A DNA stretch of 64,000 nt from Lachnospiraceae bacterium (GCA_017634455.1 JAGBNK010000009.1:22972-86971), one strand, 5' to 3'. Positions 55,977 to 64,000 are shown, numbered from the stretch's first letter. Numbers and translations are program-made. Notes: generated by a model not told the origin, from the letters alone.

Positions 55977-56025
55977 ACTTTGTTAAATAATCATCTCACC
56001 TATCAAACTATTGTTGTTTTACAGC

Positions 56026-56538
56026 TTAAGAAGTTTGAAACATAGCTTTCATTCTATCCAATGCCTTGGTCTTGATTAATACTGCAATGAAAACTGCAGC
56101 AATTATTGTTCCACCAATTGTACTAATCATAAATGGAATAACATATCCAAAGACCGCACTTGTCTTGCCCATGATAAATGTAGCGACAGGATAAGCTATC
56201 AAACCACCTATAAGTCCTGTTCCTACTATTTCAGCCAAATATGTAGGAACCAACTTTTTAGTTGCCCGATACATCAGTCCACAGCACAAAGCACCTACCA
56301 TAGATCCTGGAAATGCCAGCAGAGTACCTGTTCCCATCATATTTCTAATGAGAGACGTAACAAATGCTACTGCCACTCCCCAAAATGGTCCAAGTATTAC
56401 AGCAGATAATACATTTACCATATGCTGAATAGGGAAACATTTCGATGCTCCGATTGGAATTGAAAATGTTGATAAGATTACAGCTATAGCAACAAACATT
56501 GCTGCTACACATAGTTTAAGAATTGCATTGTGTTTCAT
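56026..56538 (-). CDS. thiW: ThiW, thiazole ECF transporter S component
   Basis: 170 residues, five to six membrane helices. The start MKHNAILKLCVAAMFVAIAV and PIGASKCFPIQHMVNVLSAV fit the ThiW family, which brings in the thiazole precursor hydroxyethylthiazole. The ATG overlaps the end of thiM-thiE. The energising EcfA/EcfT parts are not in the window and must be shared from elsewhere. Confidence 0.9.
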   Translation of the reverse strand: MKHNAILKLCVAAMFVAIAVILSTFSIPIGASKCFPIQHMVNVLSAVILGPFWGVAVAFVTSLIRNMMGTGTLLAFPGSMVGALCCGLMYRATKKLVPTYLAEIVGTGLIGGLIAYPVATFIMGKTSAVFGYVIPFMISTIGGTIIAAVFIAVLIKTKALDRMKAMFQTS

Positions 56539-57955
56539 TTTGTCCTCCTTCTAAAAACATAGCGCTTTTCTTATAAAGTATTTGTGAGGCCTTACAAATA
56601 TCAGCTTGAGCAAAAATTCCTGATATTACAGCAACTCCTGCAATACCGCTCCCTGCAAGGTCTACTATATTATGAGAGTCGATTCCGCCAATGGCACACA
56701 CAGGTATGTCCACCCCGGCTGTAATCGCCTGATATTCCTTCAAATCTATAGGTCTGGCATCTGTCTTGGTTTCAGAACCAAATGCAGCTCCTACCCCCAA
56801 GTAATCTGCCCCCTGTCTTTGTGCTTCAATCGCTTCTCTAACATTATGGGCTGTGGCGCCAATAATATAATCATTTCCCAATATATCTCTGGCATATTGA
56901 ACAGCCATATCATCCTGTCCAACATGAACTCCATCTGCGCCAATTTCTCTCACCAGTTCAACCCGGTCATTTATGATAAATGGTATTCCTGCATACTTTG
57001 CAATCTTTGCCAGAATCTTACCCTGCTTTACAAACTCATCATCATCTATATTCTTGTCCCTGTATTGAAGCATTGTTATTCCACCGCTAATAGCCTCAAT
57101 CACAGCATCCTCTAATGTGTTATATGTATCAGATTTGCCAATTAAATCTCTATCTGTAATTGCATATAATTGCAGGCTTTCTCTCAGATCCTCTCTGCAG
57201 GCAAAACCATCCGATATCGCATCTGCCAGATAAGCCCTGAAGCTTCCTGATCCTCTCTTTCTATGCTGATTCATTCTATATAATGCAATTTCAGCTGCTT
57301 CGTTATAACTTCTCAAAGCATCAACGCAACAGTCAAATATGTCATCCCCCTCATTACAGCTTCCCAAAGCAGCAGCAATCAAAGCTGATAGTGCACAACC
57401 ACAACCGGTCATTCTAGACTGCCAGACAGTTCCATTTTCCAGAATTTCATATTTTCCATCTCCCCATATATAATCTTTTTCGCCAGTTGCCATAATTATT
57501 AAATTATTTTCTCTTGCAAATAATTCAATATCATCATCACTTACAGTAATTGAATCAGGAAAACTACCGTTAGTTCTAATTAGTTCTTCAATTTCTAATC
57601 TGTTGCCTCTTATAGCAGACACAGCCCCGGTTGATATAACATCTCTGACCAGATTCTGCCTGTATTGTGATACGCCAATTCCCACAGGATCCAATACAAC
57701 TGGTATATTCATGGCTTTAGCCTTATTCACTGCCAGCAGAATACCATCATTTTTATCATCATTTGGCATACCTATATTAACAAGGAGAGCATTACACATT
57801 CTGGTTATATCCTCTACTTCCGCCTTGTCATATCCACATATAGGTTTACCACCTGCAGCAATAACAAAATTTGCAGAATCATTTATGGCCACTGCGTTGG
57901 TTATTATATGCACCAGTGGTTTATATTCTCTTATTCTTTTAAATAAATCTGCCAT
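56516..57955 (-). CDS. Fused ThiM (hydroxyethylthiazole kinase) and ThiE (thiamine phosphate synthase)
   Basis: 479 residues. The first 265 are ThiM: VHIITNAVAINDSANFVIAAG, VVLDPVGIGVS and TGCGCALSALIAAALG. The last 210 are ThiE: LYAITDRDL, LQYRDKNIDDDEFVKQ, IINDRVEL, GVHVGQDD and VCAIGGIDSHN. The fused enzyme phosphorylates salvaged thiazole and joins it to HMP-PP. It is the first gene after the TPP riboswitch. No thiazole-making genes (thiG/thiF/thiS) are here, so the thiazole half seems to be salvaged via ThiW. Confidence 0.95.
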   Translation of the reverse strand: MADLFKRIREYKPLVHIITNAVAINDSANFVIAAGGKPICGYDKAEVEDITRMCNALLVNIGMPNDDKNDGILLAVNKAKAMNIPVVLDPVGIGVSQYRQNLVRDVISTGAVSAIRGNRLEIEELIRTNGSFPDSITVSDDDIELFARENNLIIMATGEKDYIWGDGKYEILENGTVWQSRMTGCGCALSALIAAALGSCNEGDDIFDCCVDALRSYNEAAEIALYRMNQHRKRGSGSFRAYLADAISDGFACREDLRESLQLYAITDRDLIGKSDTYNTLEDAVIEAISGGITMLQYRDKNIDDDEFVKQGKILAKIAKYAGIPFIINDRVELVREIGADGVHVGQDDMAVQYARDILGNDYIIGATAHNVREAIEAQRQGADYLGVGAAFGSETKTDARPIDLKEYQAITAGVDIPVCAIGGIDSHNIVDLAGSGIAGVAVISGIFAQADICKASQILYKKSAMFLEGGQNETQCNS

Positions 57956-58024
57956 TTACACACTCCTGTATTCCTCATAAAAACAAATTAAATTTCTTTT
58001 TATAGAAAATGCATAAAATTCCAT

Positions 58025-58051
58025 AAAAAAACGGAATCCTATTGGATTCCG
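58025..58051 (-). terminator. TPP-riboswitch expression-platform terminator
   Basis: Minus-strand perfect 8-bp stem CGGAATCC/GGATTCCG with a 4-base loop (58032-58051) followed by seven T, between the TPP aptamer and the thiM-thiE gene. This is the classical switch-off terminator. Confidence 0.9.
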
Positions 58052-58128
58052 CGATTTGTTATACATATCTATAATTAATATAAAATCTAGTATATACAAA
58101 CAGACAATTAATAGTATTAATACTATTA

Positions 58129-58212
58129 TTCCCTACGTTGGCATTATCCAAATCAGGTTTTAAGGTCGTACTCGCGGTACCTCTCAGCCTTTTACAGCTC
58201 CCTTCGTCTATT
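58129..58212 (-). promoter_or_regulatory. TPP riboswitch
   Basis: On the minus strand: GGGAGCTG, then CTGAGAGGTACCGCGAGTAC, then ACCTGATTTGGATAATGCCA and ACGTAGGGAA. The CTGAGA and ACCTGAT...GGATAATGCCA blocks are the universal TPP aptamer signature. It controls thiM-thiE-thiW-thiD-thiC through the terminator at 58025-58051. This explains the 362-base gap before the next gene. Confidence 0.97.
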
Positions 58213-58228
58213 CAATTAAGCCTCAATC

Positions 58229-58257
58229 ATAGTAGCACTGCAATATTTTATTGTCAA
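58229..58257 (-). promoter_or_regulatory. Promoter of the thiamine operon
   Basis: Minus-strand TTGACA (58252-58257), a 17-base spacer and TACTAT (58229-58234), a few bases before the riboswitch start. Confidence 0.75.
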
Positions 58258-58317
58258 CATAATTCCAGACAGATTACTTTATATGTAATAATTCATAAAA
58301 GTACATTTTATAAATTA

Positions 58318-58815
58318 TCATTCTTCATATTCACTATCTCTTAGATTTCTTTCAGAATCGCTCCTTCTCTCCCTGGAAGCATTCTGTAAGAAATGCATCT
58401 TGCCACCTGGTGCCATATCTTTGTCAACAACCATAGAATATATATTTTTATGCTGTCTCTTCTCCTTCGGAGACAGCTCTTTTTTCAACTGTTCAAGTTG
58501 CACACCTATTCTCTTGGCACAATCAGGACAATATTTCCCCTTCAAAATCATACTGCCACATCTTAAGCATGTAAGCTTAATACTGGAGTCAGGGGTAATC
58601 TCAATTCGCTCCTCACGAAGCCATGTGGTTACCTGTTGATGTGTCACTCCAAAAACTTCTCGCAACTTGCCTTCCGTAGCCCCTGGATAATCCCATAGAT
58701 AATCCTTGACCTGACGAAGCAAACCAGCTTCCTTTTCTCTACACTCAGGGCAATTCCTATAGATATCCAAATAGTCATCAAATATTCTATTACAGGTAGC
58801 ACAATTCTTGACCAT
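58318..58815 (-). CDS. YvyF-like double zinc-ribbon/HTH protein
   Basis: About 165 residues. The N-terminus CATCNRIF...CPECREKE and the middle CLRCGSM...CPDCAKR are two CxxC-type zinc ribbons. Between them, FGVTHQQVTTWLREERI looks like a helix-turn-helix. The layout resembles the flagellar-operon protein YvyF, an unsure match. I start at the ATG 58815, nine bases after GGAGGG. A flagellar link is only suggested by the chemotaxis receptor elsewhere in the window. Confidence 0.7.
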   Translation of the reverse strand: MVKNCATCNRIFDDYLDIYRNCPECREKEAGLLRQVKDYLWDYPGATEGKLREVFGVTHQQVTTWLREERIEITPDSSIKLTCLRCGSMILKGKYCPDCAKRIGVQLEQLKKELSPKEKRQHKNIYSMVVDKDMAPGGKMHFLQNASRERRSDSERNLRDSEYEE

Positions 58816-58943
58816 AGGCAACTTCCCTCCATAGTCTGATTATAAAACTATAAGACAACTATAACAAGATAAATACTTATTTTCCACATTCCAAGAAAAC
58901 TCAAGCCTATTGATCAAAAACAATATTCTAAAATAACATTCTA

Positions 58944-59435
58944 TTATCTATTGTCTACTCGCTCCGGGTACATATCATGATTTGCCATTCTGTTAAATGC
59001 TACTTCTTCCCACTTAGTGCCTGGCTTACCATAATTGCAATATGGGTCAATGGAGATTCCTCCTCTTGGAGTAAACTTGCCCCACACTTCAATATACTTC
59101 GGATCCATCAACTTAATGAGATCCTTCATAATAATATTTACACAGTCCTCATGAAAATCACCATGATTTCTGAAGCTGAACAGATACAGCTTCAATGATT
59201 TAGATTCCACCATCTTCTCACCTGGAACATATGAAATAATAATATTTGCAAAGTCAGGCTGTCCTGTAATAGGACACAGAGATGTAAACTCTGGGCAATT
59301 AAATTTCACAAAATAATCATTGTCAGGATGCTTATTGATAAATGTCTGAAGCATCTCAGGTGCATAATTATCAGGATATTTATTATTCTTGTTTCCTAAA
59401 AGGGTAAGTGTACCCTCATCTTTTCTATCTGCCAT
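58944..59435 (-). CDS. queF: NADPH-dependent preQ0 reductase QueF
   Basis: 163 residues, the short form: [18 protein letters not shown], with its catalytic cysteine, and a C-terminal block [15 protein letters not shown]. It reduces the nitrile of preQ0 to the amine of preQ1. It lies at the 3' end of the queuosine genes, with a 167-base gap holding a duplicated repeat before queC. Confidence 0.95.
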   Translation of the reverse strand: MADRKDEGTLTLLGNKNNKYPDNYAPEMLQTFINKHPDNDYFVKFNCPEFTSLCPITGQPDFANIIISYVPGEKMVESKSLKLYLFSFRNHGDFHEDCVNIIMKDLIKLMDPKYIEVWGKFTPRGGISIDPYCNYGKPGTKWEEVAFNRMANHDMYPERVDNR

Positions 59436-59528
59436 TTTCTAATTCCTCTCTTCTTATATTAAATGATTTAATACTCCATCTAACCAGAAACTATATTCAA
59501 TAAATGCTGTATCCTATTAATAGTCTCC

Positions 59529-59607
59529 AGTTAGAACTATATAGCTTCTTATAAATATAACTAATTTTCTAGTTATAACTATATAACTCCTTATAAATAC
59601 AACTAAT
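59529..59607. repeat. Two direct copies of a 37-base AT-rich repeat between queC and queF
   Basis: Copy 1 is at 59529-59565 and copy 2 at 59571-59607, 42 bases apart and about 90 percent identical (AGTTAgAACTATATAgCTtC and the following TTATAAATAtAACTAAT; lower case marks differences). The second copy overlaps the queC stop codon. A recent tandem duplication; no function evident. Confidence 0.8.
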
Positions 59608-60289
59608 CCTCATATGGAATTGGATCAGTTGTTCCATTGAGACGGAAGGCTTCCTGTCTGTCAATACAGGTTCCACACCTGCCACAAGCCTTGTCATGTC
59701 CTTCATAGCAGCTCCATGTTAATTCATAAGGGACACCAAGCTCTAAACCAATCTTCACCACTCCGGCCTTGTTTAAATTGATAAATGGTGCTTCTATCTG
59801 AAGTTGTCTGCCACTACCTTCATAGATTGCTGTATTCATTGCTGTATTGAAACTCTCTGAGCAATCCGGATAAGCATTGCCTGCAGCATCATCTGCATGA
59901 GCACCATAATAGATTTTCGAGCATCCTTTTGAAAGTGCAATTGCACTGGCGCTTGATAAGAACAAACCATTTCTAAAAGGCACATAGGTACTTACTGGCT
60001 TACCGTCAGTCTTCTGAAGCTGTGATGCATAATCCTCCTCAGGAATTTCTCCATCTGAATGCTCAAGAAGTGTACAATCACTAAACTGGAACATTGTAGA
60101 TAGATCAAGAGTAATATGCTCTACCTTATAATAATCACAAACTGCATCAGCAGCCTCTATCTCCTTCTTGTGACGCTGTCCGTAGAAGATGGACAGTCCA
60201 ACAACATTTTCACTACCGTACTCTTTTACTGCCATTGCCAGGCATGTGGTACTATCAATACCACCACTTATTAATACTAATGCTTTCAT
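59603..60289 (-). CDS. queC: 7-cyano-7-deazaguanine (preQ0) synthase QueC
   Basis: 228 residues: ATP-pyrophosphatase P-loop SGGIDSTTCLA at residue 7, a GAHADDAAGNAYPDC block and the zinc-binding CxxxxxxxCGRCGTC. It makes preQ0 from carboxy-deazaguanine, ammonia and ATP. Next in the operon after folE. Confidence 0.96.
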   Translation of the reverse strand: MKALVLISGGIDSTTCLAMAVKEYGSENVVGLSIFYGQRHKKEIEAADAVCDYYKVEHITLDLSTMFQFSDCTLLEHSDGEIPEEDYASQLQKTDGKPVSTYVPFRNGLFLSSASAIALSKGCSKIYYGAHADDAAGNAYPDCSESFNTAMNTAIYEGSGRQLQIEAPFINLNKAGVVKIGLELGVPYELTWSCYEGHDKACGRCGTCIDRQEAFRLNGTTDPIPYED

Positions 60290-60435
60290 TTCCTATATGA
60301 TTCAGTCGCCCATATGGCAACTGGATATACTCCTTTCTGAGTTATTAATTCAAGTCAAAATATTATTCTATATCAAGAACTGAAATCTACTCAAAGCTTG
60401 ACTAATTCAGGCTTTTTAATCAGTCTACAAACTAA

Positions 60436-61008
60436 CTATTTCAGACGCTGAAGCAAGGCTGAATCTGTCTTGAATCTGCCTCTGAGAGTCTGTGTATGAG
60501 TCTTGGCACTGGCATTCTTGATACCTCTGGCTGTCATACATGAATGACTTGCCTCAATAAATACAGCCACATCTTCCGAGCCGGTAACCATCTGCAGAAT
60601 CTCTGCAATATCATTTCCTATACGTTCCTGTAGCTGCAATCTCTTGGCAGCCATATCTGCAATGCGGGCAATCTTGCTCAAACCAATAACCTTACCATTT
60701 GGTATGTATGCCACCGATACCTTCATATCATACATCAATGCCAAATGATGCTCGCAATAACTGAATACCTCAATATCCTTCACATATACCAGATCCTGAC
60801 TACTCTCGTCATAGTAATCTTCCTCAAATGTCTTGTTAAACATCTGGGCAATTTCCTCATTGGTATAATTCATTCCCTCGAAGACTTCCTCATACATACG
60901 AGCCACACGGTCAGGTGTGTCCTTCAAACCTTCTCTATCAGGGTCATCTCCCAAGGCAATAAGTATCTCTCGAATACTTTTCTTAATTCTCTCTGTATCT
61001 ATAGCCAC
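60436..61008 (-). CDS. folE: GTP cyclohydrolase I
   Basis: 190 residues: [20 protein letters not shown] (zinc site) and [15 protein letters not shown]. It makes dihydroneopterin triphosphate from GTP, the first step for both folate and queuosine. Its place between queE and queC points to a role in queuosine. Confidence 0.95.
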   Translation of the reverse strand: MAIDTERIKKSIREILIALGDDPDREGLKDTPDRVARMYEEVFEGMNYTNEEIAQMFNKTFEEDYYDESSQDLVYVKDIEVFSYCEHHLALMYDMKVSVAYIPNGKVIGLSKIARIADMAAKRLQLQERIGNDIAEILQMVTGSEDVAVFIEASHSCMTARGIKNASAKTHTQTLRGRFKTDSALLQRLK

Positions 61009-61025
61009 TTTATATGCTCCTTTCT

Positions 61026-61694
61026 CTACACGCCTCGCTTATTTGGATCCCAAATAAACTTGTGAAGCTGTAACTGCAGGCGAATATCATTTCGCTTATG
61101 TTCTATTAAATAATCAACCATATCTGCCGGTTCAATGCGTCCAAACACAGGACTGATTAGCACTGTACATTTCTCTGATAAATGATTGTCGTCAACCACC
61201 TGACATACTCTATCCAACTCAGACACATCTGAGCAGACAAATTTCACAGTGTCTTTAGCTGTTAAATATTTGAAATTGGATACTAACATCTTGTCTTCCA
61301 TGCCAGAGCCTGCCAATTTATAATCCAGGGTAAATGCCGGTGCATGATTAATATTTACAAAAGGTGATATATCAATGCTTCCGTTTGTCTCGATTTCAAC
61401 ACTAATATTATTTTCCATAGCAAATCTCTGTAACAGGTCGTATACATCCCTGGCAAGAAGAGGTTCGCCGCCAGTGAGAGTCACGCGCTTCACTCCAGTG
61501 GACTTCACATACTCCACAAGCTCATCTGCTGTCATCTCCTCCGCTGGAGCATCAGAAGTACATGCCCATCTGGTGTCACAATAACTACAATTGAGGTTGC
61601 ATCCACGAAGTCTGATAAATACTGCCAGCTCTCCTGCATGCTGACCTTCGCCATTTATACTGACGAATTTCTCTACCACATTATAAACTGCCAT
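61026..61694 (-). CDS. queE: 7-carboxy-7-deazaguanine synthase QueE (radical SAM)
   Basis: 222 residues: [16 protein letters not shown] (C-x3-C-x2-C cluster motif) and TLTGGEPLL. It catalyses the ring-contracting step to CDG. Six bases from queD, 17 from folE. Confidence 0.95.
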   Translation of the reverse strand: MAVYNVVEKFVSINGEGQHAGELAVFIRLRGCNLNCSYCDTRWACTSDAPAEEMTADELVEYVKSTGVKRVTLTGGEPLLARDVYDLLQRFAMENNISVEIETNGSIDISPFVNINHAPAFTLDYKLAGSGMEDKMLVSNFKYLTAKDTVKFVCSDVSELDRVCQVVDDNHLSEKCTVLISPVFGRIEPADMVDYLIEHKRNDIRLQLQLHKFIWDPNKRGV

Positions 61695-61699
61695 AACTA

Positions 61700-62122
61700 T
61701 TACTCCTCATTGTAGCTGGCACAATTATTTGGTGTTTCATACACTGTTGCCTCAGCCACATTAAATCCATAGTCTTTGAATTTATCATAGAAATATCTGG
61801 CAAAGTTCTCTGCTGTGGGACGGAAGTTCACCACACGCATAAGGAAGCCTTCCTCCTGAAGCGCTTCCACAGTTGCTGGTTTTAAAGTATCAGCTTCATA
61901 TATAAATGTATGATCGAAATAATCTGTCTCAATCTTTAATGCACTTTTTAAATCTCCAAAGTCTACAACCATGCCACGCTGCTGGCTTTCACTCTGTAGG
62001 CTTTCAGCTTTGATTCGCAAAACCACCTTCCATCTGTGGCCATGTAGGTTAGAACATTTTCCCACATATCCAGATAGAAAATGAGCTCCGTCAAACTCTG
62101 CTTCTGCTGTTAAATAATACAT
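61700..62122 (-). CDS. queD: 6-carboxytetrahydropterin synthase QueD
   Basis: About 140 residues: TAEAEFDGAHFL, CSNLHGHRWKVV (zinc and catalytic histidines) and YETPNNCASYNEE. First enzyme of the queuosine operon. I choose the ATG at 62122 with GGAGG nine bases before; the longer frame starts in the riboswitch leader. It follows the preQ1 riboswitch. Confidence 0.95.
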   Translation of the reverse strand: MYYLTAEAEFDGAHFLSGYVGKCSNLHGHRWKVVLRIKAESLQSESQQRGMVVDFGDLKSALKIETDYFDHTFIYEADTLKPATVEALQEEGFLMRVVNFRPTAENFARYFYDKFKDYGFNVAEATVYETPNNCASYNEE

Positions 62123-62220
62123 TGAATTTCCTCCATGAATCAGGACCAGACATGCATAAATAGAAAATGGCTGTATAACAAAATATATAGCCAGAATAAA
62201 CATTTCAAATAAATGCTAGT

Positions 62221-62262
62221 CCTGGTTTTGTTTAGGGACAGGATGGTACAAACGAACTGTCC
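62221..62262 (-). promoter_or_regulatory. preQ1-I riboswitch
   Basis: On the minus strand, P1 GGACAG/CTGTCC encloses a loop TTCGTTTGTACCATC, then an A-rich tail CTAAACAAAACCAGG whose GG can pair with CC in the loop. This is the pseudoknot arrangement of preQ1-I aptamers (compare the Thermoanaerobacter one, tail TTAACAAAACAAGG). An imperfect hairpin GGCTATATA/TATACAGCC follows 30 bases later and may be its terminator. Confidence 0.8.
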
Positions 62263-62290
62263 TATTTAATTATGTCTTAACGACCTATGT

Positions 62291-62319
62291 ATAATACTCC
62301 TATTTTCTGGAGATTTCAA
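62291..62319 (-). promoter_or_regulatory. Promoter of the queuosine operon
   Basis: Minus-strand TTGAAA (62314-62319), a 17-base spacer and TATTAT (62291-62296), about 30 bases before the preQ1 riboswitch. Confidence 0.75.
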
Positions 62320-62344
62320 GGGATTTAGGGAATTTCAGTAGAAA

Positions 62345-62584
62345 CTATTCCTCTGTAAATAACTCTCGAAATTCTTTGCGTCCCGGAACCCAGGCCTTCT
62401 CATATATATGAGTGAAATGGTTCTTCACCGTCTGCTCAGAAATTCCAAACATATATGCTATTCTCCTGTTGGAAAAGCCAGACACTTTCAGATATCCCAA
62501 TTCAAGTTCCCTCTTTGTAAAACCGAATTTTCTAGCTACAACAAGATATTTTTCCTTCGTTATTTCTGAATTATTCATCTGCAA
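62345..62584 (-). CDS. Small LuxR-type HTH protein
   Basis: 79 residues, just an HTH domain: FTKRELELGYLKVSGFSNRRIAYM and FGISEQTVKNHFTHIYEK, close to the LuxR/GerE consensus. No receiver or sensor domain is present. It is 25 bases after the MotA-like gene and may be its partner regulator. Confidence 0.85.
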   Translation of the reverse strand: MQMNNSEITKEKYLVVARKFGFTKRELELGYLKVSGFSNRRIAYMFGISEQTVKNHFTHIYEKAWVPGRKEFRELFTEE

Positions 62585-62609
62585 AATCCATTCCTTGTTG
62601 AACTCTTAA

Positions 62610-63095
62610 TTATTCGTCTTCAAAATCCATTTCTCTATTCATCTCACGCTCTGCATTTAGATGAAGCGGCAGTAATAACAATTCAATAATTACTGCATAA
62701 AACGCTGACAGAAAGCAAACTGCCAAATTAGGACCTATAAGAGAAGCATCACTGGCACCACTGACTCCTGCCAATACAAGAATTCCACTTATAATTAGCG
62801 TAAACAGTGCACCGAGTACAACCAGTTTCTGAGCAGTAGAAACAGCTCCCACAATATTCTTTAATTCTAACAGAGAATAGCACTTAGTTCCTACTGAGAA
62901 TGCTTTGATGAAATCCTTCCATGCCCCCATAATTATAAGCCCGGGAATAAAAACTATTAGAATCATAATTATTGATGGCACATCGATGTACCAACTGATT
63001 TGTCCTCTACAAACGAATACATTAAACAAAAATGCTACTACTAGTAAAAGAATCTCTCCCAGAATTACCAATTTAATATTTTTCATAATAATCAA
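62610..63095 (-). CDS. MotA/TolQ/ExbB-like membrane protein
   Basis: 161 residues, about four membrane helices. The block GAVSTAQKLVVLGALFTLIIS followed by GPNLAVCFLSAFYAVIIELLLLPL has the layout of MotA/TolQ/ExbB proton-channel proteins (the helix with small residues and a polar face, followed by LLPL). It lacks the MotA cytoplasmic domain. Partner (MotB/TolR-like) not present. The match is distant, so treat it as a guess. Confidence 0.5.
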   Translation of the reverse strand: MIIMKNIKLVILGEILLLVVAFLFNVFVCRGQISWYIDVPSIIMILIVFIPGLIIMGAWKDFIKAFSVGTKCYSLLELKNIVGAVSTAQKLVVLGALFTLIISGILVLAGVSGASDASLIGPNLAVCFLSAFYAVIIELLLLPLHLNAEREMNREMDFEDE

Positions 63096-63405
63096 TCTCC
63101 TTCCAGTTATCTAAAGCCTATGATAATTATATTTGCTGGCTTTCAGTTATAACTTGCATAATGTCATTTTGCATAATGCTTTTTATTTCTATAATTACTT
63201 TACCACCATCAGCGCTAGTTGAATATAGTACCTTTTTTGAGGGATGTATGAAACATTACAACCAGCCTAAGATTTAAGCCACCTTACAAAAAACGGAATA
63301 GAAAAGCCAGCGTCTGGTACACGCTGGCTTTTCGGTTGTCCATACGAACTTATTATTGCTTTTTTGCCTACTCAAAGTATAGCACGCATTTGAAATGAGA
63401 TGGTC
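63096..63405. other. 310-base gap: direct repeats, weak -10 and a terminator
   Basis: No gene is seen. It holds two perfect TTGCATAATG repeats 15 bases apart (63154-63163 and 63169-63178), a TATAAT on the minus strand at 63126-63131 in front of the MotA-like gene, and the terminator at 63302-63332. The repeats could be a regulator site for the small LuxR-type protein. Confidence 0.6.
63302..63332. terminator. Bidirectional terminator after the Rpn-family gene
   Basis: Perfect 12-bp stem AAAAGCCAGCGT/ACGCTGGCTTTT with a 7-base loop, 74 bases after the Rpn stop on the minus strand. Confidence 0.85.
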
Positions 63406-64000
63406 TTATACTTTCTGCGGTGCGAGGAGCGCAAGGACATATTCCTTGGTGACATGATATTTTTCTATTATCTTATCTATAATATCAGACTCTGATTTGC
63501 CCTCATCACGCATATAATCAATTACAGCAAGAATTTTATCTTTCTTTTCTTTCTTCTCCATAGCCTTACACATATCAACACCTCCTGTCTCCTCTTCATA
63601 TTCTAGATTTAGCTTCACGGCTGTATTTAAGAATAATGCTGTATCTCTATCAATCTTCCTGTGATTGGTTCTTTCTATAACTTCATCGGCATCAGATGAC
63701 TGATGCTTTATAACCTCCATTGCAAAACCAAGGTCTGTGCTAAACTTAGTAAACTCTTCATCTTCCATATCTGCCGGAGATATAAGATTAAGCTTGTAAT
63801 CTGGCACATAGCTTTTTATTGCATCATTTTTGAAGTTTAACATATCATGAAGTGATCTAGGTCCATCCCAAGGGGTATCTCCAAAATAAACAACCGCAGT
63901 AATAATAGGAATCAGCTTATCCCCTTTACGAAGCCCCGATAAAAACTCCTCACTTGTAAGCTTTATCTTAAGTGTTCCATCCTCTGCCGAAATCTCACCT
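63406..64000 (-). CDS. Rpn-family nuclease/transposase-like protein, C-terminal part, cut by window edge
   Basis: The open frame runs without a stop to the window edge. The visible 198 residues include KGDKLIPIITAVVYFGDTP and WDGPRSLHDMLNF, which is the conserved middle of Rpn (recombination-promoting nuclease/putative transposase) proteins, then a charged helical tail (SESDIIDKIIEKYHVTKEY). The PD-(D/E)XK catalytic core lies outside the window, so activity cannot be judged. An internal ATG at 63843 is not the true start. Confidence 0.85.
   Translation of the reverse strand, partial: GEISAEDGTLKIKLTSEEFLSGLRKGDKLIPIITAVVYFGDTPWDGPRSLHDMLNFKNDAIKSYVPDYKLNLISPADMEDEEFTKFSTDLGFAMEVIKHQSSDADEVIERTNHRKIDRDTALFLNTAVKLNLEYEEETGGVDMCKAMEKKEKKDKILAVIDYMRDEGKSESDIIDKIIEKYHVTKEYVLALLAPQKV

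Noticed and set aside
55082..55978. A thiD start 21 codons upstream (KVTGRLGAPLSVG...)
   Set aside because: Those residues are not part of the ThiD fold and the bases form two interleaved stems; MKKVLTIAGSD is the family start. Kept as an alternative in the leader finding.
59529..59607. CRISPR-like repeat pair
   Set aside because: Only two copies, with no spacer pattern, and no cas genes anywhere in the window.

Overview
The window looks like a chromosomal segment of a low-GC, Gram-positive anaerobe of the Clostridia, most likely a Lachnospiraceae gut or rumen bacterium. The genus cannot be fixed from sequence alone. Supporting signs are the order priA-def-fmt-rsmB-rlmN-prpC-prkC-rsgA, the dgt-dnaG-rpoD-trmK-nif3 block, a catalytic pyrB next to a zinc-binding pyrI, a domain-swapped family 3 glycosidase, ThiW with a ThiM-ThiE fusion, and classical TTGACA/TATAAT promoters. 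Almost every gene is on the minus strand; one chemotaxis receptor (50400-52400) is the only clear plus-strand gene.

Layout. 1-13152 is a housekeeping block: rsgA (cut by the window edge), a VbhA/Fic toxin-antitoxin pair inserted with its own promoter, then prkC, prpC, rlmN, rsmB, fmt, def, priA, murE, a 135-nt inverted repeat, and pyrI/pyrB. 13254-19303 is an AT-rich island encoding an apparently complete azole-type peptide natural product (RiPP) cluster. It has a precursor with 11 cysteines in a CCCCYCCCCCCC core, a McbB-like E1/partner protein, a SagB-like dehydrogenase, two tandem YcaO proteins, a two-gene ABC exporter and a LytTR/DUF3021 regulatory pair. This is the most interesting system here. 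19458-21878 holds a J-domain protein, DUF5685, a zinc-ribbon protein and the RNase P RNA. 22066-29493 carries a TGS-uridine-kinase-like protein, nif3, trmK, rpoD, dnaG and dgt. 29677-38574 holds a beta-glucosidase, a YtrA-type GntR/ABC operon with a visible operator, a MATE exporter, DAHP synthase and a NUDIX hydrolase.

38774-48553 is a four-gene sensory operon: an HD-GYP protein, a 1419-residue beta-propeller hybrid histidine kinase, a response regulator and a second HD-GYP protein. A perfect 13-bp intrinsic terminator sits directly before the first gene. A 14-codon leader ORF runs into that terminator, which suggests translation-controlled attenuation. A sugar/cation symporter and the chemotaxis receptor follow.

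52543-58257 holds a MerR regulator, a TSCPD protein and the thiamine operon (TPP riboswitch, thiM-thiE, thiW, thiD, thiC). A possible second structured leader lies before thiD. 58318-62319 holds a YvyF-like zinc protein and the queuosine precursor genes queF, queC, folE, queE and queD, led by a preQ1-I riboswitch. The right end has a small LuxR-type HTH gene, a MotA-like membrane protein and the C-terminal part of an Rpn-family nuclease cut by the window edge. No tRNA, rRNA 16S/23S, CRISPR array, insertion sequence or prophage was seen.
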